Of a stretch of 64,000 nt of DNA, positions 1-7,966 are shown piece after piece. The notes under the pieces are model-generated. The model was given only the letters and a program-made list of their open reading frames with translations. It had not been told where the DNA came from and did no database searches. The DNA is taken from NCBI RefSeq assembly GCF_000429045.1, contig NZ_AUBC01000001.1, positions 386,928 through 450,927 of the forward strand, written 5' to 3'. Position 1 is the stretch's first letter, and the number at the start of each line of letters is the position of its first letter. The DNA comes from Salinarimonas rosea DSM 21201. GTDB taxonomy: Bacteria > Pseudomonadota > Alphaproteobacteria > Rhizobiales > Beijerinckiaceae. Position numbers and translations under genes: made by a program.

Positions 1-551
1 AGCTTGGTGCGCAGGGACGCGTCGATCATGCGCGAGCCGACCTTGACGACGAGGCCGCCGATCAGCGCGGGGTCGACCTTCACGTCCAGCGACACCTCGG
101 ACTGGGCGAGGTCGCGCACGGTGGCGCGGATCTCGTCGAGGAGGGCGGCGGAGGGCTCCTCGGCGACGCGGACCTCGGCGGGGACGATGCCCTTGGCCTG
201 GGCGTTGAGGGCCTTGTAGGCCCGGATCATCTGGAGAAGCAGGAAGAGACGGCGCTTCGAGGCGACGAGCCGCACGAAGTTGCCGGCCAGCCCACCGATG
301 CCGGCCTTGTCGAGCAGGGCGCCGATGGCGGCCTTCTGCTCGTCGGCGGTGTAGACGGGGCTCCGGAGCAGGCGGCGCAGGTCCGCGCTCTCGGCGGCCA
401 TCGCCTCGATGCGCGCGAGATCGCTCTCCACGGCGTCGACCGCGTTCTGGTCCTGCGCGAGCTCGAACAGGGCTGACGCGTACCGGCCGGCGACCCCTGA
501 CACGATCGAGCCGCCGGACGACGACCCGCCTTCTTGATTTCGCTCAGCCAC
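1..551 (-). CDS. atpH: ATP synthase F1 subunit delta, C-terminal end cut by the window
   Basis: Stator-stalk subunit joining F1 to the membrane part of ATP synthase. Read leftward from a GTG at 551, the frame stays open to the window edge and gives about 183 residues, so only a few are missing against the usual 180-186. The last visible residues, GGLVVKVGSRMIDASLR, are the family's hallmark C-terminus, and the N-terminal GVAGRYASALFELA is also typical. GTG is chosen because no ATG lies near and the family motif begins about 20 residues in. atpA would be expected next, beyond position 1. The short Gly/Ser-rich N-terminal extension is unusual but not disruptive. Confidence 0.93.
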   Translation of the reverse strand, partial: MAERNQEGGSSSGGSIVSGVAGRYASALFELAQDQNAVDAVESDLARIEAMAAESADLRRLLRSPVYTADEQKAAIGALLDKAGIGGLAGNFVRLVASKRRLFLLLQMIRAYKALNAQAKGIVPAEVRVAEEPSAALLDEIRATVRDLAQSEVSLDVKVDPALIGGLVVKVGSRMIDASLRTK

Positions 552-767
552 CGAAAGTCTCTTCCCGAATGGGAGCGCTCGGCCGCCGCGGGGCTGCGAA
601 GGAGCGCTCGCTGAGGTCTGGATTTGGCTCGGCCGCAGGAGTGCGAGGCACCCGGCGCCCGCGAGGCGTGGCTGCGATACCATGGGATGTCAGGGGGCGC
701 AAGCGCTCCGCACGACCCGACGGCAGCGCTTCGCCGCAGTGCGAAAACCGCGCAGGGGACGGGGGAA

Positions 768-1148
768 TCAGGCGCGCTTGCGCGCCGCCGCCTCCTGGGC
801 CCGGGCCGCCTTCTCGGCGGCGCGCTCGGCCGGGGTCGGGTCCTCGCGGTCGCGCTGGGGCGGCAGCCGCGGAGGCGCGTCGATGCGCTGCTTGAGCTGC
901 TCCATCTGCCGCGCCACCGTGGCGATCTGCTCGATCATCGCCTGGGCCACGCGGGCGGGCGGGATCCCGGTGTCGCCGGTGAGGCCTTCGGGCGCGAAGG
1001 TTCGCGAGACGCCCACCGCCTTGCGCCGGTCCGCGAAGGAGGCGTTCTCCATCGCGGCGATGTAGGCGGCGCAGCCCGCGGCCATTCCGGCGACGCCGTC
1101 GATGGCGCTGGCGAGCTTCTTGATGGCGGCGCGGGTCTCTGCGTCCAC
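768..1148 (-). CDS. hypothetical protein, 126 aa
   Basis: Not recognised. The frame starts at GTG 1148 and encodes a soluble, mostly helical protein. An N-terminal part (residues 1-55) has alternating hydrophobic and Ala residues, a middle part carries the repeated helical pattern VAQAMIEQIATVARQMEQLKQR, a likely coiled coil, and the tail is rich in Arg, Ala and Glu. It lies 216 bases upstream of atpH on the same strand. The start is uncertain because no clear ribosome site precedes the GTG. Codon use fits the neighbours, and the helical pattern argues against a shadow frame. Confidence 0.5.
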   Translation of the reverse strand: MDAETRAAIKKLASAIDGVAGMAAGCAAYIAAMENASFADRRKAVGVSRTFAPEGLTGDTGIPPARVAQAMIEQIATVARQMEQLKQRIDAPPRLPPQRDREDPTPAERAAEKAARAQEAAARKRA

Positions 1149-1421
1149 GATGGTCGGCCCCTCGTCTGCCCCGGCGCATCCCGGTACGGACCCGAGCCTA
1201 GGTGGCGACCCGTCACCTTTGCGTTAAGCCCGATGCACAGCGGCCGGCGTGGAGGCGTCGGGGTGCGCGGCTGTGGACGTCCACCTGCGACCGCTGGACG
1301 CGGGGCGCCGCGTGGTGCAGGCTGCGCCCCGGCCGTGGGAGGCGACGGGGAAGAGCCCGGGCACAACGGGCCGCCCCGACTCGCCGCTCGCTGCGGAACG
1401 CCGCCGCCCGCCCGGCTCGCC

Positions 1422-2531
1422 TCAGTCCGCCGCGGGGGCGACCGCGCCGTCGAGCTCGATCAGGTGACCGGCCTTGTCGCGCTTGGTCGCGAGGTAGCGC
1501 ACGTTCTCGGGGTGGCGGCGGCCGATGCTGCGGACGTCGGCGACGACCTCCAGGCCCGCGCCGCGCAGGGCGGCGATCTTCTCGGGATTGTTCGTCATCA
1601 CCCGCACGCGGGCGACGCCGAGCTGGCGCAGCATCTCCGCGGCGAAGCCGAAGCGGCGCTGGTCGAGCCCGAAGCCCAGCGTCTCGTCCGCCTCGTAGGT
1701 GTCGAATCCCTCCGCCTGAAGCTGGTAGGCGCGGATCTTGTTGGCGATCCCGTTCCCGCGGCCCTCCTGGTCGAGGTAGAGCAGGATGCCGCCGCCGCCC
1801 TCCGCCATCGCCTGGACCGTGCCGCGCAGCTGGTCGCCGCAATCGCACTTGAGCGAGCCGAAGAGATCGCCTGTGAGGCAGGCCGAATGCAGGCGCACCA
1901 GCACGGGCTTGGCGAGATCCGGCTCGCCGACCACGACGGCGACCTGGTCGCGCATGCCCTCGCCGCCGCGGAAGACGACGAACTCGGTCGTCGCCGCGCC
2001 CTCGAGCGGCACCGGCGCGCGGCTCGCGATGCGCAGCGTCTTCGCCTGCCGGGCGCGGAAGCTCCGGATCGCCTCGGCCGGCACGCGCAGGAGGCTCGGC
2101 TCGCGCTCGATCCCCGCCCGCACGGGGAAGGTCACCACGGCGGGCGTGACGAAGGCGAGGCGCGCGAGCTCGAGCGCATCGGCGTCGAGCGCGTCGACGG
2201 GGTGGGCGGGCGCGTCGAGCCGCGTCTCCGAACGCCGGGCGAGGCTCTCGATGCGCTGCGCGTCGAGCCGCGGCAGGGCGACGGCCCCGGGCTCGGCACG
2301 CTCGCGGCCGATGCGCGACAGGCGCTTCTCGGTGAGGACGAGCCGGGCGGTGCCGCCGGCGACGAGGTCGAGCCGCGCGCAGGCGTCCGCGTCGAGGTCC
2401 TCGACGCCCACGGCGACGACGGCCGCGTCGCCGTCCTCGATCAGCACGGGGCGGGCGTGGCGGAACTCGGCGATGGCGCGCTCGACCCGCGTCAGGTCGA
2501 TATCCCCGCTCAAGCCCATTACGAGACGCAT
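1422..2531 (-). CDS. ribA: GTP cyclohydrolase II with degenerate RibB-like N-terminal region
   Basis: Opens GTP to the first riboflavin precursor, releasing formate and pyrophosphate. The C-terminal 200 residues carry the zinc motif C218-x10-C229-x-C231 in CLTGDLFGSLKCDCGDQL and the catalytic stretch DQEGRGNGIANKI. The first 190 residues align loosely with a DHBP synthase (RibB) fold, but the acidic substrate motif is replaced by IEDGDAAVV, so this half is probably not a working RibB. Two adjacent ATGs occur; 2531 gives a seven-base gap to AGGA, 2534 only four. A RibD-type reductase gene diverges 155 bases away. No FMN riboswitch was seen upstream. Confidence 0.9.
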   Translation of the reverse strand: MRLVMGLSGDIDLTRVERAIAEFRHARPVLIEDGDAAVVAVGVEDLDADACARLDLVAGGTARLVLTEKRLSRIGRERAEPGAVALPRLDAQRIESLARRSETRLDAPAHPVDALDADALELARLAFVTPAVVTFPVRAGIEREPSLLRVPAEAIRSFRARQAKTLRIASRAPVPLEGAATTEFVVFRGGEGMRDQVAVVVGEPDLAKPVLVRLHSACLTGDLFGSLKCDCGDQLRGTVQAMAEGGGGILLYLDQEGRGNGIANKIRAYQLQAEGFDTYEADETLGFGLDQRRFGFAAEMLRQLGVARVRVMTNNPEKIAALRGAGLEVVADVRSIGRRHPENVRYLATKRDKAGHLIELDGAVAPAAD

Positions 2532-2686
2532 CATGACTTCCTGGCCTTTCACCCGTGGCGGGCACGCTCTCCGGCCGAGGGTCGGACGACAAGCCTCGAC
2601 CCTGGCCGTTCGTTCCCGCCACGCTAGTTCGAGAGGGTCTCTCCGATTGCGCGCCGAATTGAGCCGGCTCGCGTTATATCGGGCGC

Positions 2687-3487
2687 ATGTCGCGCGAGGC
2701 AATTCGGGTACGGCGGATGCGAAATCACGGATCAGGGAGAAGCGCGGCCGTATTGCCGCAGGGGGACGGCGCGGCGCCGGCATGCGCCCCGCCCGAGGCC
2801 GTGTTCGCGCCCTTCGCCGCGGGGCGTCCCGACGCGCCCTTCGTGGTCGGCCAGCTCGGACAGTCCCTCGACGGGCGCATCGCGACGGTGACGGGGCACT
2901 CCAAGTACATCAACGGCACGGCGGCGCTCGATCACCTGCACGCGATCCGCGCGCGGGTGGACGCGGTCCTCGTCGGCGTGGGCACGGCGCTCGCCGACGA
3001 TCCGCTGCTCACCGTGCGTCGCGTGCCGGGCCGGAGCCCCGCGCGAATTGTGCTCGACCCCGGCGGCCGCCTGCCCGCCGCCGCCGCGGTGTGGCGCGCG
3101 GACGGGGCGCGACGGATCGTCCTGCGTCGCGGCGGAGTCGAGGCGCCGCTTCCCGACGGCGTCGAGGCCGTCGCCCTGCCGGCGGACGACGCGGGGGGTG
3201 TCGATCCCCGGACGATCGTCGCCGCGCTCGGGCGGCTCGGGATCGCGCGGCTCCTGGTGGAGGGCGGAGCCGACACGGTCTCGCGCTTCCTCGCGGCCGG
3301 CGCGCTCGACCGGCTGCACGTGCTCGTCTCGCCGATGCTGATCGGCTCGGGGCGACCGGGCCTGACGCTCGCGCCGATCGACACCGTCGGGGAGGCCTTG
3401 CGCCCGCGCGCGCGGGCCTATCTCCTGGCGGACGGGGACGTCCTGTTCGATTGCGACCTGCGGTCCGAGGCCGCGGGCGGCGCCTAA
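2687..3487 (+). CDS. RibD C-terminal-domain reductase (5-amino-6-(5-phosphoribosylamino)uracil reductase type)
   Basis: NADPH-dependent reductase of the RibD_C/dihydrofolate-reductase fold, expected to act in riboflavin synthesis or on a similar pterin/uracil substrate. Residues 53-260 form the domain: VGQLGQSLDGRIA at 54-66, a following SKYINGTAALDHLHAIRA, LVGVGTALADDPLLTVR at 95-111, and the late motif LLVEGGADTVSRFL. There is no N-terminal deaminase domain, so it is a reductase only. The first 40 residues are low complexity; an in-frame ATG at 2717 or GTG at 2801 could be the true start. It diverges from ribA, which supports a riboflavin role. Confidence 0.82.
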   Translation: MSREAIRVRRMRNHGSGRSAAVLPQGDGAAPACAPPEAVFAPFAAGRPDAPFVVGQLGQSLDGRIATVTGHSKYINGTAALDHLHAIRARVDAVLVGVGTALADDPLLTVRRVPGRSPARIVLDPGGRLPAAAAVWRADGARRIVLRRGGVEAPLPDGVEAVALPADDAGGVDPRTIVAALGRLGIARLLVEGGADTVSRFLAAGALDRLHVLVSPMLIGSGRPGLTLAPIDTVGEALRPRARAYLLADGDVLFDCDLRSEAAGGA

Positions 3488-3499
3488 GGGAGGAAGCGG

Positions 3500-4075
3500 A
3501 TGGCGAGGCGGGACATGGCGGCCGTGCCGCGCTACGCGAGGGTCCAGATCTGGATCCATTGGCTCACGGCGCTCGCGGTCCTCGGCCTGATCGCGGCGGG
3601 GCTGACGATGACGCGCATCGGCCCCGGCACGCTGACAAACGCGCTCTACGAGCTGCACAAGTCCTTCGGGCTCGTCGTCGTCGGCCTCGTCGTCCTGCGG
3701 CTCGTCGCCCGCGCCGTCCACGGCGCGCCGGCGCACGCGCCGATGCCGGGATGGCAGCTGCTCGCCGCCCGGATCAGCCACGTCGCGCTCTATCTCCTGC
3801 TCGTCGTCGTGCCGCTGTCGGGCTGGGCGGCGACCTCGGCCTGCTGCGCGCCGGTCAACCTGTTCTGGAGCGTGGAGATGACGCTGCCGGTCGCGCGCGG
3901 GTTCGACGTCGCGCGGCCGATCTTCGTCGTGCACACGTATGCCGCCTACCTGCTCGCCTTCGTGGTGCTGGTGCACGCGGGCGCCGCGCTCCAGCACCAT
4001 TACCTGCGGCGCGACGACACGCTGGCGCGGATGGCCGGCGGCCGCCCGCGCCGGGTCGGCCTCACCCGGACCTGA
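3500..4075 (+). CDS. cytochrome b561 family protein
   Basis: Inner-membrane di-heme b-type cytochrome of about 191 residues that passes electrons between the quinone pool and periplasmic or cytosolic partners. Four hydrophobic segments are visible (about 16-36, 54-72, 94-112, 143-163). Candidate heme ligands are H20, H53, H94 or H145 and H159, set at the usual helix ends. A ribosome site GGAGG stands six bases before ATG 3500, and the stop of the RibD-like gene is 12 bases upstream, so the two are probably co-transcribed. It converges on msrA with a three-base gap. The physiological partner cannot be told from sequence. Confidence 0.88.
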   Translation: MARRDMAAVPRYARVQIWIHWLTALAVLGLIAAGLTMTRIGPGTLTNALYELHKSFGLVVVGLVVLRLVARAVHGAPAHAPMPGWQLLAARISHVALYLLLVVVPLSGWAATSACCAPVNLFWSVEMTLPVARGFDVARPIFVVHTYAAYLLAFVVLVHAGAALQHHYLRRDDTLARMAGGRPRRVGLTRT

Positions 4076-4078
4076 GGC

Positions 4079-4747
4079 TCACGCCTCTCCCGCGCTCACG
4101 CCCACTCCCACGCCGACCGGGCAGGAGACGCCGGTGCCGCCGAGCCCGCAATAGCCGCCGGGGTTCTTGGCGAGGTACTGCTGGTGGTAGTCCTCGGCGA
4201 AGTAGAACGGCCCGGCCTCGCGGATCTCGGTCGTGATCGCGGGAAAGCCGTTTTCGCGCAGGCGCGCGTCGTAGGCCGCCCGCACCGCCTCCGCCGCCCG
4301 GCGCTGGCCGTCGTCGTGGACGTAGACGCCCGAGCGGTACTGCGTGCCGACGTCGTTGCCCTGGCGCATGCCCTGGGTCGGGTCGTGGCTCTCGAAGAAG
4401 GCCTCGAGCAGCCGCTCGTAGGAGATCTCGGCCGGGTCGTAGACCACGCGCACGACCTCGTTGTGCCCGGTCATGCCCGAGCAGACCTCCTCGTAGGTCG
4501 GGTTCGGGGTGTGCCCGCCGGCGTAGCCGACCGCGGTGACCCACACGCCGGGCAGCTGCCAGAAGGCGCGCTCGGCGCCCCAGAAGCAGCCGAGCCCGAA
4601 ATCCGCGATCGCCGCGCCCTCGGGATACGGCCCCTGGAGCGGGCGGCCCGAGACGTGGTGGCGCTCGGCCGTCGGGATCGCACGGTCGCGGCCCGGCAGC
4701 GCCTCGGCCGGCGTCGGGATCGTGGTCTTCTTGCGGGTGAAGAACAT
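4079..4747 (-). CDS. msrA: peptide-methionine (S)-S-oxide reductase
   Basis: Repairs oxidised methionine, reducing the S-epimer of methionine sulfoxide in proteins. The catalytic motif GCFWGAE puts the nucleophile at C54; later landmarks are [21 protein letters not shown] and [19 protein letters not shown], with resolving cysteines in the glycine-rich tail (GGYCGLGG and SCPVG). The length of 222 residues includes an N-terminal extension of about 40 residues typical of the larger bacterial MsrA. ATG 4747 has an AGGAGG site six bases upstream, which settles the start. Confidence 0.96.
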   Translation of the reverse strand: MFFTRKKTTIPTPAEALPGRDRAIPTAERHHVSGRPLQGPYPEGAAIADFGLGCFWGAERAFWQLPGVWVTAVGYAGGHTPNPTYEEVCSGMTGHNEVVRVVYDPAEISYERLLEAFFESHDPTQGMRQGNDVGTQYRSGVYVHDDGQRRAAEAVRAAYDARLRENGFPAITTEIREAGPFYFAEDYHQQYLAKNPGGYCGLGGTGVSCPVGVGVGVSAGEA

Positions 4748-4821
4748 GGGGAGCCTCCTGGTGGCGTCCCCCGACATATGGCCCCGCGCACGCGTGCTTT
4801 CGAGGGGCGTGGCCCCGCGCC

Positions 4822-5145
4822 TCACCGCTCCGTGAGGTAGCCCACGGGCTCGGGCCGCTTCTGCGACAGCCACAGGAGGAGCGCGCCGAGCACGAACGCC
4901 ACGATCGAGGCCGGCCAGAGCAGGATCGTCAGCAGCACCGGGTCCCACAGGACCGGCGAGACGTGGCGCGTGATCGCGGGCTCGAGCATGGGGAAGCTCT
5001 CCGGGAAGGCCTGGAACAGCACCTCGCCGAGCGGCGTGAACGCGATCTCGTAGTTGGCGATCGAGCGGGTGCCGTCCACCACGAGCCCCACGAACCCCGC
5101 CGCGACGAGGAGGAGGCCGAGGACACGCACGAGGAAACGGATCAT
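4822..5145 (-). CDS. small two-helix membrane protein, 107 aa
   Basis: Not recognised by name. Residues 2-24 form a hydrophobic helix ([20 protein letters not shown]), and a second helix near 70-95 includes [20 protein letters not shown]; the loop between is about 45 residues and probably periplasmic. The C-terminus is short and basic. Such proteins are common single genes in Hyphomicrobiales. It lies 74 bases upstream of msrA on the same strand, so read-through into msrA is possible. The ATG at 5145 is preferred over one at 5187 because the hydrophobic helix starts immediately after it. Confidence 0.65.
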   Translation of the reverse strand: MIRFLVRVLGLLLVAAGFVGLVVDGTRSIANYEIAFTPLGEVLFQAFPESFPMLEPAITRHVSPVLWDPVLLTILLWPASIVAFVLGALLLWLSQKRPEPVGYLTER

Positions 5146-5359
5146 GGGAACACGCTCGCGAACGCCGAGGACACGATGGCGCCACAAGCCTTAACCGCTT
5201 GCGTGGGCGGTGCAACAGCGAAATGCGGCTACGCTTCGTCGCGCGCCGCGGGGGGCGAGCGACGCGACGCTCCGGAATGGGGCTTGCGCCGCGGGGGGCG
5301 CCGGATATATGGAGAGCCTCCGCGGGCGGCGGCCACTTGTTCGGCGCCCCCCGCGATGC

Positions 5360-5449
5360 GGACAGGTGGCCGAGTGGTTTAAGGCGCACGCCTGGAAAGT
5401 GTGTATACGGGAAACCGTATCGCGGGTTCGAATCCCGCCCTGTCCGCCA
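5360..5449 (+). tRNA. tRNA-Ser(GGA)
   Basis: A 90-base class II tRNA. The acceptor stem GGACAGG pairs with CCTGTCC at 5439-5445, followed by discriminator G and an encoded CCA at 5447-5449. The anticodon stem CACGC/GTGTG encloses the loop CTGGAAA with anticodon GGA at 5394-5396. A long variable arm (TATACGG-GAAA-CCGTAT) and a TTCGAATC T-loop complete the fold. It decodes UCC/UCU. Confidence 0.97.
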
Positions 5450-5451
5450 CT

Positions 5452-5734
5452 TAATCGCCGCAAGTCTTGGCCAACAAGAATCGTTCCTGTGGTGGTCGTC
5501 ACATTTGCCCCACCGTTGATCTCACCTTGCGAAGCTGCCTGCAGGCACGAATGAGCCGGGCACGATGGCTGGGCGTTGGGGCGGCTCGAACTTTGCGGCG
5601 AGCGGTTCATCGCGGGTTTCTGCAGATTGATCGGATCGGAACCAGAAATCTGAGGAAATCGCTTTGGAGCGCAGAGCGCCATCTGTTTTCATGGAAGATG
5701 ACGAGGCTGCTCACCGGGACGGCCCTCTCTCCGA
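5452..5734. other. lower-GC stretch without a clear gene after tRNA-Ser
   Basis: Directly after the tRNA 3' end the base composition drops visibly compared with both sides. No frame here has a convincing ribosome site plus protein-like composition. It could be a scar of an element once integrated at the tRNA, but no integrase or repeat of the tRNA end was found in the following 700 bases. Confidence 0.35.
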
Positions 5735-5971
5735 CTACTTGTGACGTTCCTTCATTTCCCTGTCGTTCACGCCGCCGGGCTCATTCCCGCCTCCTCGCCC
5801 GCCGCCTAGCCCGGTGCGCTCACCTGGACCTTCACCCAAAGGAGGCGAGCGGTCGTTCCCCGTGCCCATGCTCTTGTCGATTGCGTCATGCGTGCGGTCA
5901 AAGTTGCTCGGGGCGTCCTTTGGCGCCACTCCCTGCTCCCCGCGTTGCGGGGTCTCCTTTTGGTTGGCCAT
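5735..5971 (-). CDS. small hydrophilic protein, 78 aa
   Basis: Not recognised. ATG 5971 has GGAGGG six bases upstream, a near-ideal ribosome site, which is the main reason to call it. The protein is strongly hydrophilic and probably disordered: an N-terminal MANQKETPQRGEQG, a middle DRTHDAIDKSMGTGNDR, then a Gly-rich part and a charged tail DREMKERHK. Small disordered proteins of this style are often stress-related in alphaproteobacteria, but that is only an analogy. It sits alone between tRNA-Ser and the RpiR regulator. Confidence 0.6.
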   Translation of the reverse strand: MANQKETPQRGEQGVAPKDAPSNFDRTHDAIDKSMGTGNDRSPPLGEGPGERTGLGGGRGGGNEPGGVNDREMKERHK

Positions 5972-6139
5972 GTCGTACCCTCCGTTGGGCGCCCTTGCTG
6001 CGAAGGTCGATCATGGCGGCATTGATGGACACCCGCCACGTAGAAATGAAGCAGGAAGGCGTGGGCCACGGCGTCCTCGATCCGCTGGAGGGCATGTTCC
6101 CCGCCGCGATCCACGCGCTCGGGCGTTGACGGGCCTCCA

Positions 6140-7030
6140 TCACCCTCCCGCATCCCGGCCGGGGCTCGTGCCGCGGAAGATGTTGGTCTCGCCGATCATG
6201 CGCTCGAGCGCCGAGATGCGCTCCACGCTGGAGCGGGAGCTGCGGCTCTGCACCTCGGCGATGAGGCTCTCGACGAGGATGTTGATCGCGAGCGTCGAGT
6301 CCCAGCTCGACGGCACCTCCACGGCGCAGCGGAAGGTGTGGAGCGCGCAACGCTCGATGGGCGAGCCCCACTGGTCGGTGAACAGCACGACGCGTGCGCC
6401 CTGCTTCACGGCGAGCTGCGCCAGCTTCTCGAGCTCGCGCTCGTAGCGGCGGATGTCGAAGCAGATCAGCGTCGAGGTCCCGTCCATGTCGAGCAGCGAC
6501 TGCGGCCAGACGCTGGGCGAGCTGTCGAGCAGGAAGACGCGGGGGCGGATGATCTGCAGGTGATTGTAGAAGTAGTGCGCGTTCGAGCGCGTGATGCGCC
6601 CGCCGACGAGGTGCAGTTGCTGCTCGGTCGCCGACAGGAGCGCGGCGACGCGGTCGAACTCGTCGAGGTCGATCTGCTCGAGCGTGCGGCCGATGTTCTC
6701 GAAGGCGGCCTTGGCGAATCGCGAGAGGATGTGGTCGCGCGGCGCCTGCGGCTCGGCCATGTCGAGCTTGGCCAGCGGCTGCTTGATGCGCGCGGCGATC
6801 TCCTCGCGGATCGCGTCCTGCAGGCCGCCGTAGCCGTCGAAGCCGAGCTTCCGGGCGAGGCGGATGACGGTGGGCGTCGAGACCTCGGCGCTCTCGGCGA
6901 GCTTGGTGATGGACTGCAGCCCGCCCACGAGCGAATCCTGCAGGAGCACCGCCGTGAGCCGGCGCTCGGCGGCGGTCAGCTCCGCCTGCTTGCGCTTCAG
7001 GAGGTCGCGCACGAGGGGCTTCCTGCTCAA
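6140..7030 (-). CDS. RpiR/MurR family transcriptional regulator (HTH_6 + SIS)
   Basis: One-component regulator of 296 residues. The N-terminal HTH_6 domain (about 1-78) contains SITKLAESAEVSTPTVIRLARKLGF. A SIS domain (about 115-265) begins with QQLHLVGGRITRSNAHYF and would bind a phosphorylated or amide effector. The start is TTG at 7030: AAGGA lies six bases upstream and no ATG exists before the conserved domain. It is divergent from the amidohydrolase/TRAP/ligase operon, and an inverted repeat lies between them, so local control of that operon (and itself) is the obvious role. Confidence 0.9.
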   Translation of the reverse strand: MSRKPLVRDLLKRKQAELTAAERRLTAVLLQDSLVGGLQSITKLAESAEVSTPTVIRLARKLGFDGYGGLQDAIREEIAARIKQPLAKLDMAEPQAPRDHILSRFAKAAFENIGRTLEQIDLDEFDRVAALLSATEQQLHLVGGRITRSNAHYFYNHLQIIRPRVFLLDSSPSVWPQSLLDMDGTSTLICFDIRRYERELEKLAQLAVKQGARVVLFTDQWGSPIERCALHTFRCAVEVPSSWDSTLAINILVESLIAEVQSRSSRSSVERISALERMIGETNIFRGTSPGRDAGG

Positions 7031-7089
7031 GAAATGTCCTTTCCGCTTCAGTTCGGACCGTCGATGACGAATCCGCTACAGAAACAAGC

Positions 7090-7118
7090 TTGACACGCCT
7101 CGAACTCGTGTAGTGAAT
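7090..7118 (+). promoter_or_regulatory. candidate sigma-70-type promoter of the amidohydrolase/TRAP operon
   Basis: TTGACA at 7090-7095 is a perfect -35 hexamer. Seventeen bases on, GTGAAT at 7113-7118 is a weak -10 (ends AAT). The first gene starts at GTG 7190, leaving a leader of about 65 bases. The inverted repeat at 7105-7128 covers the -10. Confidence 0.5.
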
Positions 7119-7128
7119 TTTACACGAG
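7105..7128. promoter_or_regulatory. perfect inverted repeat, likely RpiR-type operator
   Basis: CTCGTGTA at 7105-7112 is followed by an eight-base centre GTGAATTT and the exact reverse complement TACACGAG at 7121-7128. It lies between the divergent RpiR gene and its target operon and overlaps the candidate -10, which suits a repressor. The TGTA-N8-TACA core is an inference from symmetry only. Confidence 0.6.
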
Positions 7129-7189
7129 CTCGGCAAGGGGATTCCGGCGGGGATTCCGGCGACGGGTGCGGGGGCGGAGGAGCGACGAC

Positions 7190-7966
7190 GTGGCGGAGTG
7201 CGGCTGGACGGCGGTGGAGATCACGGGAACGGCCGGCGCCGCGCCGCTCGTCCTCGTGTGCGAGCACGCCTCCCGCGCGATCCCCCCGGAGCTCGGGACC
7301 CTCGGCCTCGACGCGGAGGCGCGCAGCGCCCACGTCGCCTGGGACATCGGCGCCGCGGTCCTGGCGCGCCGGCTGTCCGAGCGCCTCGACGCGCCGCTGG
7401 TGTCGGGCGGCCTGTCGCGGCTCGTCTACGACTGCAATCGTCCGCTCTCGGCACCCGACTCCATTCCCGCGCGCAGCGAGCGCTGGGACGTCCCCGGCAA
7501 CCGCGACCTCGACGAGGCGGCCAGGCGCGCGCGCTTCGAGCGCGTGCACGAGCCCTTCCACGCCGCCGTCGCGGACGTGTGCCGGCGCCAGGAGCGGCGC
7601 TGCGGGCGCGCGATCGACCTCGTCACGGTCCACAGCTTCACGCCGGTCTATCTCGGCGTCTCGCGCGCGGTGGAGATCGGCTTCCTGCATCACGCGGACG
7701 CGGCGCTGGCGCGCGCGGCGCTCGCCGCGGAGGTCGCCCGCGGCGCCTATCGCGCGGCGCTCGACGAGCCCTATTCCGCCGCCGACGGCGTCACCTACAC
7801 GCTCGCGCGCCACGGCGAGAGCGAGGGGCGCCGCGCGCTGATGATCGAGGTGCGCAACGACCTGATCGCCGACGACGAGGCGGCCGCGCGCATGGGCGAC
7901 CATCTCGCGCAGACGCTGGCGCGTGCGCTCGCCGAGGCGCCGCAGGCGGCGGGGGCGGCGCCATGA
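7190..7966 (+). CDS. N-formylglutamate amidohydrolase-family hydrolase
   Basis: Metal-dependent amidohydrolase of the FGase/HutG family (258 aa). Family landmarks are LVLVCEHASRAIPPEL at the start, a SRLVYDCNRP segment, DLVTVHSFTPVY near the middle and ALMIEVRNDLI near the end. Classic members split N-formylglutamate to glutamate and formate, but no other hut gene is present. The operon partners (a glutamine-synthetase-like ligase and two dehydrogenases) suggest instead that it splits a gamma-glutamyl amide. GTG 7190 is chosen because GGAGG lies nine bases upstream; GTG 7166 is an alternative. It overlaps the next gene by four bases. Confidence 0.85.
   Translation: MAECGWTAVEITGTAGAAPLVLVCEHASRAIPPELGTLGLDAEARSAHVAWDIGAAVLARRLSERLDAPLVSGGLSRLVYDCNRPLSAPDSIPARSERWDVPGNRDLDEAARRARFERVHEPFHAAVADVCRRQERRCGRAIDLVTVHSFTPVYLGVSRAVEIGFLHHADAALARAALAAEVARGAYRAALDEPYSAADGVTYTLARHGESEGRRALMIEVRNDLIADDEAAARMGDHLAQTLARALAEAPQAAGAAP

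Noticed and set aside
2535-2686. FMN riboswitch between ribA and the RibD-like gene
   Set aside because: None of the conserved RFN blocks could be found on either strand.
6013-6129. 38-codon open frame starting MAALMDTRHVEMKQ
   Set aside because: Has only a weak AAGG site and no recognisable pattern; it is too short to separate from chance.
7190-7966. hutG of a histidine-utilisation operon
   Set aside because: No hutH, hutU, hutI or hutF is present; the neighbours are a ligase and two dehydrogenases.
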